DNA of 64,000 nucleotides, from assembly GCA_022661535.1 (NCBI GenBank), contig JAKULF010000006.1, forward strand, positions 3,219,001 to 3,283,000, given 5' to 3'. The DNA is from Eutypa lata. Its lineage: Eukaryota; Ascomycota; Sordariomycetes; Xylariales; Diatrypaceae. Shown one piece after another: positions 48,934 through 60,778 of this stretch; the first letter of the stretch is position 1; each line of letters opens with the position of its first letter. The notes beneath the pieces are model-generated. The model saw nothing but the letters and a program-made list of their open reading frames with translations, made no database searches and was not told where the DNA came from. The position numbers and the translations under genes were made by a program.

Positions 48934-50769
48934 TTAGGCCAGGCATTCCTCAGATGTCTTCGCAGCTCTACTCTCCTGGGTCGGGTCTCTCTGACCTACA
49001 GTGCCGGCATTTCTGAACCCGACAACACTGATGATTATAATCGCACCAGTACACGCGAATATAGTCCAGAAGGCTGCCCGAAACCCATCCATAAGCTGGC
49101 TTTTCTCTTCTAGCCTTGTTGAATGTTCGGTGACAGAAGCAGCAATGACTGCAGTGATGGCCAGGCCGAAGGAGTTGCCGAATTGTGCTACTTGGTTGAA
49201 CACCCCTCCGGCCAAGGACTGTTCTTCAGCCGGGAGTGCATCGGATATTAGCAAGTTGGATATACTGAATAAGACTACCGACCTTATTAGCACACTCACA
49301 TACTAACTGAGGGATATATATTGACAAAGGATGGGACTTACCCCAAGGGTTCACCGGGCTGAGAAATAGTGCCCAGCACGGCCTGGCCCAATACGTCGCT
49401 TCCACATTTACAGTCGCCATGAGCGCGGGCGATATTAGTGTGATACAAGCAGACACGACGGCCAGAACCACAGCTCGGACACGGGATATCATATAGACCA
49501 GGGCGATGTTAACAGAAGTCCCCATGATGATCTGCGAGAAGTACCGGATGGAAGAGTCCAGCGCGGAGAGGCCTTGCACCTGTTGGAAGAACAACGTCGT
49601 GAAGTATTCGATCCCGTTCAGGGAAGCCCAGCACAGTGAAACGCACAAGCACGCCGAGGTGAAAGTCGCCTTTCGCCATAGCCGGTTCGGTATCAGAGCC
49701 GGTCGGTCGTGTGCGGCCTGCCAGTGCATCCAGCAGGGGAACGCGACGAGCAGCGCTAGAGATACCGAGAGGAGCGCGATGTTCGAGGCGTGTTGGACGT
49801 TGCGGTGGTCGGAGGTCACCATGCCGAGGACGTATAGGAGCATGCCGAGGGAGACGCTGAGGATGAGGGCGCCTATCCAGTCCACGTCTTCGCGTAGCTG
49901 CCGCTTCCATTCTTTTGTCGACGGGTGCACCACTGTGGGCAAGGACCAGATGGATGCGACGGACACGCAAAAGCTGATTATTGCCATGATGTAGTACGAC
50001 CACCTCCACCCGATCGTGTCTGTGAAGATGCCGCCGAGTACAAGTCCAAGTGCGCTACATCATCGTGCTGATATGAGTCACCCTATCACTTTACATAAAA
50101 GAAAGCAAAAATAATACATAAAGAGTGTGTGTGACATTCAGGAAAAGGGGAGGGGGGAATATATTACTTATGTGAGATATCTACTTACTATCCAAGCGGC
50201 TGAGCCATGCCATTCATCGCAAATGCCGTATTTCTCCATTGGCCCCTGGGAAATGTATTGGTTATCAGACTAACGGTGGTTGGCAGACACATCGATATAG
50301 CTATCCCTAAGCAGGTACGAAACAGAATGATCTGCATGCTTGTCGCTGCAAGGCCCAGAGCAACCGTGAAAACGACGAAGAGGAAGCTCCCAACTACCCA
50401 TAGGGTCTTCGGGCCCACGATATCGCCGATGGCGCCAAAGACGTGCAAGAGGCATCCGGCAGCGAGAGCGTATACGGCCGCCGGCCATAGTATCAGACCA
50501 TCCGGGATGTTGACCTCTTTGGCGATGTGGGGGAGGGCTGCGATCAGGATTCCTGATCCCATGGTGTTGAGGAAGTTGATGCCGGCGAGAGTTGAGATGA
50601 TAGCTACTCCTCTTGCTTTAGATACGGTCATGACTGTCTGGAGGATGTTTTCCGTGTTCGAGGGAGACAGATCTTCAAGGTGAACTACGAGGGCATCGTC
50701 TTGCAGCCTTTCAAGTTTCTTCTCTCCCCCATGCCCTATCATCGTTTTGGGGATCCGTTTCTCTTCCAT
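48934..50769 (-). CDS. MFS multidrug transporter, DHA2-like (14-TM) family
   Basis: Three exons (50189-50769, 49342-50054, 48934-49274) join in phase to about 544 residues. A polar N-terminus of about 50 residues precedes the helices. Family features include 'GAIGDIVGPKTLWVVGS' in the TM2-3 loop, 'FRTCLGIAISMCLPTTVSL' in TM4, and the drug-exporter motif C region 'GMAQPLGYALGLVLGG' spanning the exon 1-2 junction, followed by 'DTIGWRWSYY'. The C-terminal part 'SLAGGVFNQVAQFGNSFGL' is typical of DHA2 pumps (Atr1/aminotriazole type). Expected at the plasma membrane, exporting toxic compounds or a metabolite. It lies head-to-head (about 1.0 kb) with the glutathione S-transferase gene, suggesting shared regulation. 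Confidence 0.9.
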
Positions 50770-51784
50770 TGTTTAAGTGATATAAATGATTCTAGGGCTG
50801 CGGGGCAGATTGTCACGGAGAGCACAGAGAGGGCTGTAGCGAGTTACGGCAGGAATCGAAGACGGATAGAAAACGGGAAAGGGGAGAACCCCCCTTCATG
50901 TATGCGGCGCAGTTCATCTAGCGAGGCTCTATCACATGAAGATAATAGACATATCAGTATCGGGTTTGTGCATCAAGATTTCCTACAGAAGATAGCTACA
51001 TCGTCAGGCCCTCTCGCCTCCCATTGGCTTCATACCGCGATCTGGGGGTCAAATGATGGCGCCAGAGGTACAGCCTGCCGCAAACCCATACCTGTATGAT
51101 GCCGATGCAATGAAATAGTAAGGTGACATTTGCAACGCTTGCTTCATTAGTTTGTTATATGCATCCTATATCCAAGGAGCTGTCTCATTGGTTCTTCTAG
51201 CCTCAATACGACATAGGGGGGAACCCCGGTCGGTGTCTAGGGTCGTTTTTGACCGGAAGCTGCTTCATCGCCAACAGCACCATTCGTCCCTCGAGCCAAT
51301 GAGCGCCGAGAAGACCGTTGGAAAGATATCGATGAGATCCTGGAGATAGATCCGTGGGGTGATTAGATGCGAAGCAAGATGGGTGTTTTATTGTGGGTAC
51401 TTTACTTACTACGCAGAAAGCAAACTTGCAGCGCTTACCTCATCGGTGGCCTAAGAGAGAAAGAAGGTTGCATATTGGGTGAGGGAAAAGCGATTGATGG
51501 TCTATAACTAAACTAAGGCATGCATACTGTACATAAGTCACGATAATAGCGGGATAGGTAGAGCTGCTGATCAAGTGGCTGACTCAGCGTCGTGTCGGAG
51601 TCGGTCGGGGAGCACTCGGCCCATTTTATCCGGTATTCCCGCCGTTGGCGCTCATGTAATACGTGACGACATTGTCAGCTCGGGGTATTTGATGCAACGA
51701 AGCCCAACCTGCGAAACTGGTTTTTCAGCAGAGACTACCCCAAAGAAACTTCGTTCGGAATTGCAGCGACGATTGATAGACAAC
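50770..51784. promoter_or_regulatory. Divergent intergenic region between MFS pump and GST
   Basis: About 1 kb separates the two start codons. No complete gene is present. The region would hold both promoters. Specific factor sites could not be assigned by eye. Confidence 0.4.
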
Positions 51785-52634
51785 ATGGCATCTGGCGAGA
51801 ACAAACTCATCCTCTACACTAACTATACCTGCACATGTGAGGATTCATTGATAACCGTTGTTGTTGTTGCTGCTGTTGTTGTAGAAGTCGATACTAACAA
51901 TCTGGACAGGGGCGAATCGTGCAAATGTTGCTCTTGCAGAGCTCGGTGTCCCCTTTGAGGAGATAACCATCAACGTGGACGGTCCTCGGCCCGCGGAGTT
52001 CCTCAAACTCAACCCGCGGGCCCTCGTCCCAGTGTTGATTTTCAACGGCGAGATCATCATCGAGTCGGCCATCATCTGCCAGTTCCTAGCGGATGTGTAC
52101 CCCTCCCACCTGTGCCCGCCCTCGACCTCGACGGAGGGCGCGCTACGCCGGGCAAGGATCAGCTACTTCACCGATGCTTACTGGTCCAAGTTTCACACCA
52201 CTCTGTTCAAGCTCTTCGAGGCACCGACCGATGCAGATGCAGAGAAGGTCATTGACGAGGCGGTCGCCGGTCTGTTGAGAGAGGTTGAACCGCTCTTGAA
52301 TGACGCCAACCCGTTCTTTGGTGGTAGTGACAAACTTACGCTGGCTGAGGTGAGTACATTGCTACCTGAAATTTTGGGACCTAAAAAGCTAAATATGTGT
52401 ATGAAGGTGATCATGGGTCCTTTTGTCATCCGAGCTATCACTCTATCCAAGCATGGGGTGTACCCAAAGAGTCTCAACGCGCAGATCCAAGAAAAGACGC
52501 CAAATTTCCACAAATGGGCTACTGCGGTGTCTGGCCATCCAAGCATCACATCGGTATTCGATGAGTCTGTCATTGTCGCAAGATCGGTAGCAAAGCGTGA
52601 GAGAATGCGAATTGCGGCAGGGTTGCCGCTTTAG
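51785..52634 (+). CDS. Glutathione S-transferase-like protein
   Basis: Three exons (51785-51836, 51910-52349, 52407-52634) give about 239 residues. The N-terminal thioredoxin-fold part starts 'KLILYTNYTCTWANRANVAL', the position where GSTs carry the catalytic Ser/Cys (TCPWAxR-like). It continues with 'KLNPRALVPVL' (cis-Pro) and 'IIESAIICQFLADVYP', the glutathione-binding ES motif. The C-terminal domain is helical ('FFGGSDKLTLAEV'). The second intron (52350-52406) is 57 bp, a multiple of three without a stop, so an unspliced form would also be open. Similarity to omega/Ure2-like GSTs is likely. It may conjugate or reduce a metabolite exported by the adjacent MFS pump. Confidence 0.85.
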
Positions 52635-52955
52635 GGTTCTGTTCAAAGTTGGTATATTGGTCTTAGGGAGTTTCTGTCATGATATTTAACGAACCGCATC
52701 TTGCAATATGGAACTTATGACTACCTAAGTCTTATTGTTGCTTACAAGGGGCTATCTCGTAAAAAAGGGGGTTGGGCCATCAGAAGAAATGAGATTGGGA
52801 AAACGGTTGATTAAGTACTAATATATCTAAATTGATACAATAAAGGCAGCATGATAGTCTGTTTCTAGTCTATATACAGATGAGTGATACAATGTTCCTC
52901 CAACTCCATTATAATATTGTCTTTCAAGGCGTCCAATAAAATCCCATCATACATA

Positions 52956-54287
52956 TCATGCTCTTGCGAGACTCCGTCTAATGTAGGCTTCAACTTGCTC
53001 GAGCTCTTCATGATCTTGACCACCCCAGACAATGTCAGCCATATGCAGATCGCCTTCTATAGCTGCGGTAGCAGTGACTATAATCTTCCCAGTCTCAATC
53101 AGCGAGTTGAGAGTATCATATATGTCATCCGTCGCTCCGCGGTATTCGAATGCAGCAAACTGCGCCAGTGATAAGCCCCTTTCTTTCCAGAAGTGCCCGG
53201 ACATAAAGCAAATTGGCATCGAGCCGGTGAACCGAGCATTGAGATCCACGACGTATTGCCCTCCGTTCTTGTCCACGACAATGTCGATGCCGGCCCATCC
53301 AACGAAGGTCTCGGGTAGCTTTTGCGTGGTGTCGCGTACGGTCTCCCAGACAAGATCGTGCAGCTCAGCCTGCACACTGTAATCGATGTATCCACCAACC
53401 CACTTGCCGTCTTTCGTGAGCGTCTGCACTGTGATACCAAGGATGAGAGGGTTGCTGCGGTTGCGCTCGCTCGTGGGCGCGCCAATGAGGAAGTGAACAC
53501 TCAGATCCTGAACTAGGTCGATGTACTCTGAAATCAAGACCTCGTCGACACCCCTGGCTTTGTACTTCTCTAAGGCGCCTACTACGTCTCTGCGACGATC
53601 TTCATTTGTTACAATGAACGTTCCGAAACCACACCCTGCACGGCATAGCTTGACCACAAAAGGCAGCGGTCTTGCTGAGAAGACGGAGGAAGAATCCGCG
53701 ATGTTGGTGTCACGCAAGCTGATGATTTCCGACGTCGGAGTTCGTATCCCTGACGTAATCAGGTATTTCTTCGAGTTTATTATGTATGCCTCCTCGGGAT
53801 CATTTAGACAGTCGTGCTTCGTCATCCAGGCCTGTGGGCGCCAGAACAGCAATTTCTTGTTTTGTGCAATTTCAAGCAGCTTCTCAAAGACGGCCCCCTG
53901 GTCCAGATCAACAATCTGGGGCCGATGCCGCTGATCCGGGTCCAGTTGCGATAACGCGCGCTCCATCCCCTCCGCCGAGATGTTGGGACCGAAGAAGATC
54001 ACGTCTAGATCGCCGAGTCCGAAAGCCCTGCGAAGCGGTTTCAGTCCAAGGATGACTTTGCGAAGGCGATCCTGCTCGTCTTCGTCGTCAGAAAAGGGCA
54101 CGGGCTCCTCATCCTCGGGATAGACCGTCTCCCGGGGAAACGCTGGGTGAAGGTCCATGTGCGCGAAGACGCAATACATCGTGACGATGAAATCCCCAGA
54201 GATTCCGTTCTTGCGGTAAAGTTCCGCCAACGTCGTGTCCAGCCTCACACGCGGCGCCTTTGCGCCTTGTCTTTTCTGTATCGCCAT
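52956..54287 (-). CDS. Stand-alone ATP-grasp enzyme
   Basis: A single exon of 443 residues. The central region has the ATP-grasp layout: 'LPFVVKLCRAGCGFGTFIV' (first ATP-binding Lys and glycine-rich loop), 'VDEVLISEYIDL' (hinge) and 'AGIDIVVDKNGGQYVVDLNARFTGSMP' split around the metal-binding Asp, Glu/Asn and Arg residues of the catalytic end. The N-terminal 170 residues form the preATP-grasp part. Such enzymes ligate a carboxylate to an amine or thiol using ATP; in fungi, single-domain members are often found in secondary-metabolite loci. It is tail-to-tail with the GST gene (about 320 bp). The substrate is unknown. Confidence 0.85.
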   Translation of the reverse strand: MAIQKRQGAKAPRVRLDTTLAELYRKNGISGDFIVTMYCVFAHMDLHPAFPRETVYPEDEEPVPFSDDEDEQDRLRKVILGLKPLRRAFGLGDLDVIFFGPNISAEGMERALSQLDPDQRHRPQIVDLDQGAVFEKLLEIAQNKKLLFWRPQAWMTKHDCLNDPEEAYIINSKKYLITSGIRTPTSEIISLRDTNIADSSSVFSARPLPFVVKLCRAGCGFGTFIVTNEDRRRDVVGALEKYKARGVDEVLISEYIDLVQDLSVHFLIGAPTSERNRSNPLILGITVQTLTKDGKWVGGYIDYSVQAELHDLVWETVRDTTQKLPETFVGWAGIDIVVDKNGGQYVVDLNARFTGSMPICFMSGHFWKERGLSLAQFAAFEYRGATDDIYDTLNSLIETGKIIVTATAAIEGDLHMADIVWGGQDHEELEQVEAYIRRSLARA

Positions 54288-55866
54288 AGTCGTCTAGGTA
54301 ATCGAGTGTTTGACCTCCTTGTCGAGTTCGCGCTTGCGTCTATTGTCGGACCTCATGTTGCCTTTTCGTCCCTTTATTTTGGGGCTGTCTATGTAAATAT
54401 TAGTGTTCATCTTCGGATAACATGCGTGTGAGACCGACTAAGGAGTCCACAGGTACCTGTGCCACTGAGGCGCAGCTGAAAAGAGCGGTCTAGGTACAGT
54501 AAGAGTGTCGGCTTTGGGCCGACCGATGGATCACTCGGTAGGATTTCTTGTCCACTCCCAATAAGAATCCCAATAATAATATCTTTTCGGTGAAACCCAT
54601 ATTACTCACTTTTGCTACGCCTGTTGAGATTTCGGTTGCGTCGTAGGGCTGAGTCACATCACGCGGCCTCGGCCCGCTTCTCTGCATATTTCCCGGTCTG
54701 CAAATGGCACCCATTGATAAGATCGCAAAGACCTGCCTAACTAGGTGGCCTCGGTAGGTAGTGGTTACAGGATGCAACGCATTTTAAGACATTTAACTCT
54801 AGATGGGCTATATTGTGCGTAATTGGTGCGTTCGCCTACCACATATTTACTAAAGAATACTAAAATTAACCCCTATATATTTAGAGTTGATAGAAGGAAG
54901 AGGGTCTAATAGTTTAAAATAACAATATCATTCATACTAAATTCAACTATTATGTTTCTACTATCACAACAGTTGAGTTTCATATAACGAATTCGTCAAC
55001 CGTATAGCCAATTAATTATTGATTACTTTCGCTGAACCCCTTTTAAACAGAATTGAAATTGGTCCAAGGGAAATATATGGTGATGATAATAATAGCAGTG
55101 ATAACATGGTAAAGAAGGTAATATTTGTGTCATACTGCATCATTATTATACCTGCCATCATCGCCGGAAGGAGTAGAGTCTCATAGCTTAGTGACCAGGT
55201 AATGACTGTAGAGCATCTAATATTGCGTATAAAAGCCTCTGCAGGATGACGGCAGCGTATCACTTGCACCTGTGTAATAATTAACAGTGTCGATGAATCT
55301 TGATTTGCAAGGCTTTTTCTAGTCTGACTGCTCCCATTACTAACCTGCATTAGCATCCGCATTTATGAGTTGTGTCAAGTAGAAGCTATTATTGGTATCC
55401 TCATCGAGACATATCTTTATCCATATTTCGTGACTTTACTAGAAGACAAAGCCCCTATTCTCTAGTCTTCCCCCTTAAATATTAAACACACGGTGGCAAC
55501 ACTACTGTAGTTTTCCTACTTTTTACTTTTTTTTATTATTCGTATTATGCAAACACCTACCTGAACGTCTACAATAGCCAACTACACCGAGCTGGCGAAT
55601 CTCAATATACGTAGTTAAGTTGCGCTATTTCTTAATTACGGCCCTTCCGATGTGTAGTTTCATATAACCACGTATAGGTAGTTGGCTGGAGTACCAATAA
55701 ATACCCCGAATGAAATAGTGCAAAATATGGCTACAAAAATAAGTGTGGTTAAAGTAGCTGCATGAGCATATGATTGTGATACATGAATACTTCTAATATC
55801 TATGAGTTGTTATCAAGCCGGAAGGTAGTGTGGATGGAAAGCAGTTTGCATGCCGCTTGATCACAA
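54288..55866. other. Intergenic region
   Basis: Includes the ATP-grasp promoter. AT-rich from about 54830 to 55100 and around 55500. Frames here are short and unsupported. Confidence 0.4.
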
Positions 55867-57600
55867 TCATCTCCGCGGAAAAGGAGCAGCAGAGTTTCCA
55901 AACACCCCATTCTCGGTATTCTCTTCAGCAGGGAAGCACTCATCGACGTTAAATTCTGCAGAATCCGTCCCTTGCGTGATGTATTGACTTGTGTTTGACG
56001 TTGTTTGATTTGACGATACGTATGTTTCTATGATCCTTACAACAGAACCATTGAAGAACATAACGCGGCTAAGCTCGGCAACTGTTTCCGGAACACATTT
56101 AGCATCAGGGAGGTGGACCGTGAGGGTCGGGTCGGCCCCCTCCTCCAGGAACTGGTCGAGGGATTTACTCTAGTGGTCGCTTTTGACCCATTGTCATCGA
56201 CTGCTTCTTCAAATTGGCGGTGAAGCCATACCGAGAATAGACCTATGGCGTATTTAGTTCCCAAGGCTAAATGAGGCACGGTAGCGTCCTGTCGTATCAT
56301 AATACCGACACCAAGAACACGAGATTGGGGTCTGCGCCATATTTGAGGAAAAGAGCCAATAGGGAGGATATGATGCGCACCGAGATCACTGGATTCGATC
56401 GCGATAGGCAACTCTCTGTCCAAAAAACCAAACCTTCTACCGTTGCGTTGGGGTTAGTCCGTGTAAGAAGAAGGGCCTCGAATAGCCTGGGTTACTAGGA
56501 TGAGACGTAAGGGAGGCCGTCGTATCTGATAAGGAAGATGAAAACATCAGCAACATCCATATCGTCTTGCCTCTGGCACAGTCTTAATCGTGCTGATGTG
56601 GAACATTCTCAAGTTGGAGGCCAGCTTGGTTCAGCTGGTCTAAATCGCCTTTCTTGTCCATATTTGACGACGTGGTAAAGAACGGCGGCTGCCATCAATA
56701 ACGCGACGTATATAAGATCCAGTAACCCATTCCCGGTCAAATATCCAGGCGATTCCTCATATATCTTGTCTTCTATATATCAATTAACCAGGTTCGGAGA
56801 AGATTATCCCAGCCCCTGGTGAACACCAGAACATCTGTAAACCCCTATCCCTAGCTTTCATTCCATCCTTTGTCAAGTGAGGGATAGTTTCGATAATGGA
56901 TGGCTTATCGCCAGGGTTCTCTAGGGTGACAATAAAAAAGCTTATTAATTCAATGTGGTGACTGGCGTAGATCATCCAGAACCTCCGTCTTGGGGTTACC
57001 CGGCTCGGTCTCGGATAGTTTGGTGTATTAGATGAGGTCTAAGATTAGATCCTCTAAGTGAGACCCAAGAGGATCAAGGTTGAGGCCCTGATATGACCGT
57101 ATACACCTGATCATATGAAGAAAGCTAGTACAGATCTCAAAAAGGGCTTGATTGGTTCTAAGGATATACTAAGAGATCTTGATAAAGGTTATCTTACCGA
57201 GCGATGCATGAAATCAACCCGGAGCGTCCTGGGATAAACAGGCGCTTCTTTAGTGCGTGGGGTAGAACGGGGATTGTTAGCGGCTTTTTAACCATAAGAC
57301 ATACGGAAGATGCCCACTGCTTGCTCTTTCTGCTTTTTGTAGCAGGACTCGATTGTTTGCAGCATGTAGTTGAATAGATTCCCAAGGTTTCCCAGTGGAT
57401 CGTGTAGGCGTCTCCGTAATTCGGGATAGTATCCGCATTCATCATACCATTCAGAAGCGGCCGCAGATCAAGTGTGACTAAAGCCGTACGTCCTTTCACC
57501 ATTGAACAATTTGACCTCAAGAGATTTATGTCCTTCGTCAATCTTGCACGCCTCAAACTTCTCAAACACTCCTCAATCTCCTTTCTTCTCAGGAGCTCTA
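55867..57600 (-). pseudogene. Relic of an NLR-type (NACHT/ankyrin-like) gene
   Basis: Minus-strand fragments in different frames, broken by stops, retain recognisable pieces. At about 57180-57580 there is a segment with 'LGNLFNYMLQTIESCYKKQ' and then 'PRTLRVDFMHRSVR', like the 'VxFLHRTVxDFL' motif behind the NACHT domain of many fungal STAND proteins. At about 56060-56170 'QFLEEGADPTLTVHL' looks like an ankyrin/C-terminal repeat remnant, followed by 'MFFNGSVVRIIETYV' to a stop at 55867. No continuous reading is possible. It lies directly downstream of, and in the same orientation as, the NLR at 57735-60778. Identification rests on short motifs. Confidence 0.45.
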
Positions 57601-57734
57601 ATACCTAGTAAGTGCGTATCACTGCCACTGCCGAAAGCGAGCTGAAAAGCAATACCCTACCAGATACACAGATCTCAACTTGGGGAATATTGACTAGTCA
57701 ATGTAGTAGTGTAATTGCCTTAGGATGGTTCCTG

Positions 57735-60700
57735 CTATATTATTCCGGACAAAGAACATATCCAAATGCGTCCAGATTTGCAGCCAACCGCAATGAACTG
57801 CGCGTTAACGGCTGAACAGGTAGCCTGATAATCACGAGGCAGATGGAGCAATCTACGGCCGTCACATATTATCCATTCTTCCTCAATCCTTACATTATGG
57901 TCGTTGTGAGGCTGCTGGTGGACCTTAGGTGGCGGTCTAGACCTAGACGAACTAGATACATATAGGGTCCCCCGACCGGTGGAAGGGTAGCTCATGTCGC
58001 GCAAGAAGCTTCCATATCGAGTGTTCCGATCAGTGAAAGAGTAGCCCCTGTTGCATGAGAAGCCTACATGTGGAGTGCCCCTATTAGTATAAAGGTAGCT
58101 CCCGTCGCTCGAGAAGGCTACATATGGAATACCCCTATCGGTGAAAGGGTAGCTCTCGTCGCGCGAGAAGTCTACGGAGCTAAACTCTGTGTTATAGCCC
58201 TCGGCTGTCTGCTGGATTGCACCCGTCGCCGCATCCCGCACCTGGACCGCGCCGTCCCCCGAACCTAACGCCAGTCCATGCTCGTCGGGTGAAAGAACCA
58301 TCGAGTTCGCTTTGATCGATCGTCCACTGGAGTGCTCCCTTAGCCGCGTACCGCACCAGGACCACGCCATATCGTGGCGATGCCAGCTGATGCCCCTCGG
58401 GTGAGAAGGCCAATGAAGTAATCCGGGTGTCGGTGCTCTCAACAATCCGTAGCGATGGCCCTCGAGCGTCCATTGGAGTGCACCGGTCGTCACATTCCAC
58501 ACCCGGACCGTGCCGTTCCGCCAACCCGACGCCAGTCGTTGCCCATCGGGTGAAAAAACTATCGAGTGTTTGCAGCCGTGGTTGTGGCCACTGTACATCC
58601 ACTGGAGTGCGCCTGTCGGCGCGTCCCGCATCTGGATCGCGCCGTCCTGCGAACCCGACGCCAGTCGTTGCCCGTCGGGTGAAAAGACCAACAATGTAAC
58701 CCCGGTACGGGGTTTAAGGATCGAGAAAATAGATCCTCCCCAAAACTTTTCGACAGCCGGCTTTAAGACAAGCCATGGTGGTTCCTCGTCCTGGAAGAGT
58801 TTTCGTATTATGGTTTCCGATGGGCTGAAAACGAGGGCCGACGTATACACCTGAAGCGGGCTGCTTGTAATTCCCGACATATTAAAGTCAATAAACCCGC
58901 CCGCACTCCGTATGAGGTCATGGAGGGGCTTGTCCTGTACCCGATAATATTAATATACTTCTTCAAAGAAAGTTAGAAACGGCGCTTACTTGGACCAATG
59001 ATCTCAGCTTTTCTATCGCGGAAGACCCGTCATATACTTCTTCAAGAATGCTGAGCGCCTCCAGCCAATGGAGGAAGTGTCGCCGTAAAAAATATAGCAA
59101 TGGGCCCGCCATCTCCAAAGTAGTCGCATTGCGTCCGCTCGTCAGGTTGACAGGCGATTAAATGATCAACCCAGTAGATACAGGAGTACCTCGCGGAAGC
59201 TAACGGGTCAGGGCTTGGTGGCTTAATATGGTGAGGATCTATCCCATAATCGTTTAGATGATATATATCTCGTCGTAAAGTTTTCGATAGGATATCGAGT
59301 GATTGTAGGAATATGCTGTCATGAGCAGTTCCGATTTTACCGGAAGATAGAACGTCATTTGCCGTTTCATCAAGAAAATCTTGGGCCGATTGATGAATAA
59401 TAAAAACGCGACCTTCCCGCACCGTAAGAAATGAACCACACAGTCTCACAATCTTTGCTACGGCCTTAGCTGTGTCGAAGGCGGGTTGGGGTAAACCAGA
59501 CAGAGCACCAAGCTCTTCCAAACAAAGTGGTCGGTATGTGGTCGTAACGACCAAAAGCATTTGTATGCAATATTTGGAATCTCTTCGCTGATGTTGAATC
59601 TGCCGCATCATGCGCCAGTATAACTCCTTTAACCCGGTTGGGACTTCGTCCATAATTTCTGCAATATGCCAGGTCTCGGCCGTTTTAAGTTCTTGAGCCA
59701 CTAGGCTTACCCAAAGGAATGTGCCATCTGACTTTTGTTGCATTTGTTGGCGAACTTGGGCTTGAAGCTGTGGATCGTCTTGTATGGCTGGTATCTCGGA
59801 GATATAATGATTAATATAAGCATTGACAGCATGAGAAACGTGAGCCGCGTTGATTTTCAGCTCCAGACTGAGCGTTGTCCGTGATTGATCGGATTGTATC
59901 TTTTGTTCGATGTCGGTTCTGTTCCGACTTGATACGAGCCACTTGACACGAGATCTAGGCGAGACCTCCATGATCAAGCTGAGAAGTAGCGGGAGATCGG
60001 ACTCGCATTCGTCGAGCGCGTCAATTATCAATATAGTATCCGGAAGGTTGGGATCTAGTAGCATTTGCATGAAGATTTCGCGTAACGCGAACCAGGTATT
60101 TGGCCCTTCGAACAGTGCTTTGCCGACGCCCTTGTGCTTCTGTTGGAGATGCGTGATAAGGGATGGTCGCTGGTCGATAAGAAGGTAAATCAGACCGCGT
60201 AATACCCCTATAGCATTGTTTAGTCGCCCGTCGGTAGCCTGGCAGAAAAAGAAGGCTATAAGGTGGGCAGTGTTGATAGCTTGCTCTTTCAACTCGTCGA
60301 TAATGCCACAGAGCAACATGGTCTTCCCTTTGCCCGGATCACCCTTGATCCAGAGCAGATGACTATCGGAATGGTTGCGCCATCGCTGGAATCCATCGTG
60401 GTCGAGGATCCAGCAGTACGAATCTCGTAGCAGGCCACCCTTTGTTTTTTCGATGCGATCCTTGTCGTGGCGGGGGTCGGTAGAGTACAAGTCGATAAGG
60501 CATTGTGCAGGTTTTTCGGAATGGTGTGATGCTTACCATTTATTTGTTACTATCTGAATCATTATGATGTAGGATAATGAATACTTACTAATGTTCAGGT
60601 CACCGTTAACTTGAAAAGAACCAGATCCTGAGTGTTGGATACCTTGCCCATCGAAGGACGATTGAACAGCAGGCGGGCTGGATCCGTGATGTGAATCGCT

Positions 60701-60778
60701 GAGACTATATGACGAAATTTCTTCAATCAAGTCGGGGACCTCTCGGTCATACTGTTGCTTCTCAGATCCGTCCGTCAT
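57735..60778 (-). pseudogene. NACHT-WD40 NLR (STAND) gene with N-terminal amyloid-like motif; frameshifted
   Basis: Three exons: 60589-60778, 58990-60531 and 57735-58934. Exon 1 encodes a 63-residue N-terminus ending in a Gly/Ser-rich motif (residues 42-63, core 'GIQHSGSGS'). Exon 2 carries the NACHT domain: 'KTKGGLLRDSYCWIL' lead-in, Walker A 'GDPGKGKT' (about 127-134) and Walker B 'ILIIDALDECE' (about 229-239), then a winged-helix region and 'VFIIHQSAQDFL'. Exon 3 holds WD40 repeats ('LLVFSPDGQRLASGSQDGAI') and four 18-residue tandem repeats. The class matches HET-E/HNWD-like receptors controlling heterokaryon incompatibility and cell death. Breaks: one frameshift in an A6 run (59087-59092) just before 'HFLHWLEALSIL', and two compensating shifts near 58446 and 58310 within the WD40 part. 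Decayed gene or assembly errors. Confidence 0.85.
57975..58190 (-). repeat. Four tandem 54-bp repeats in the NLR WD40 region
   Basis: Sequence like GTGAAAGGGTAGCTC recurs with exact 54-bp spacing near 57980, 58034, 58088 and 58142. Each copy encodes 18 residues of the type 'SYPFTDRGIPYVAFSSD'. The copies differ by several substitutions. The unit is about half a WD40 blade, unlike the usual unit of about 42 codons in this gene class. Confidence 0.85.
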
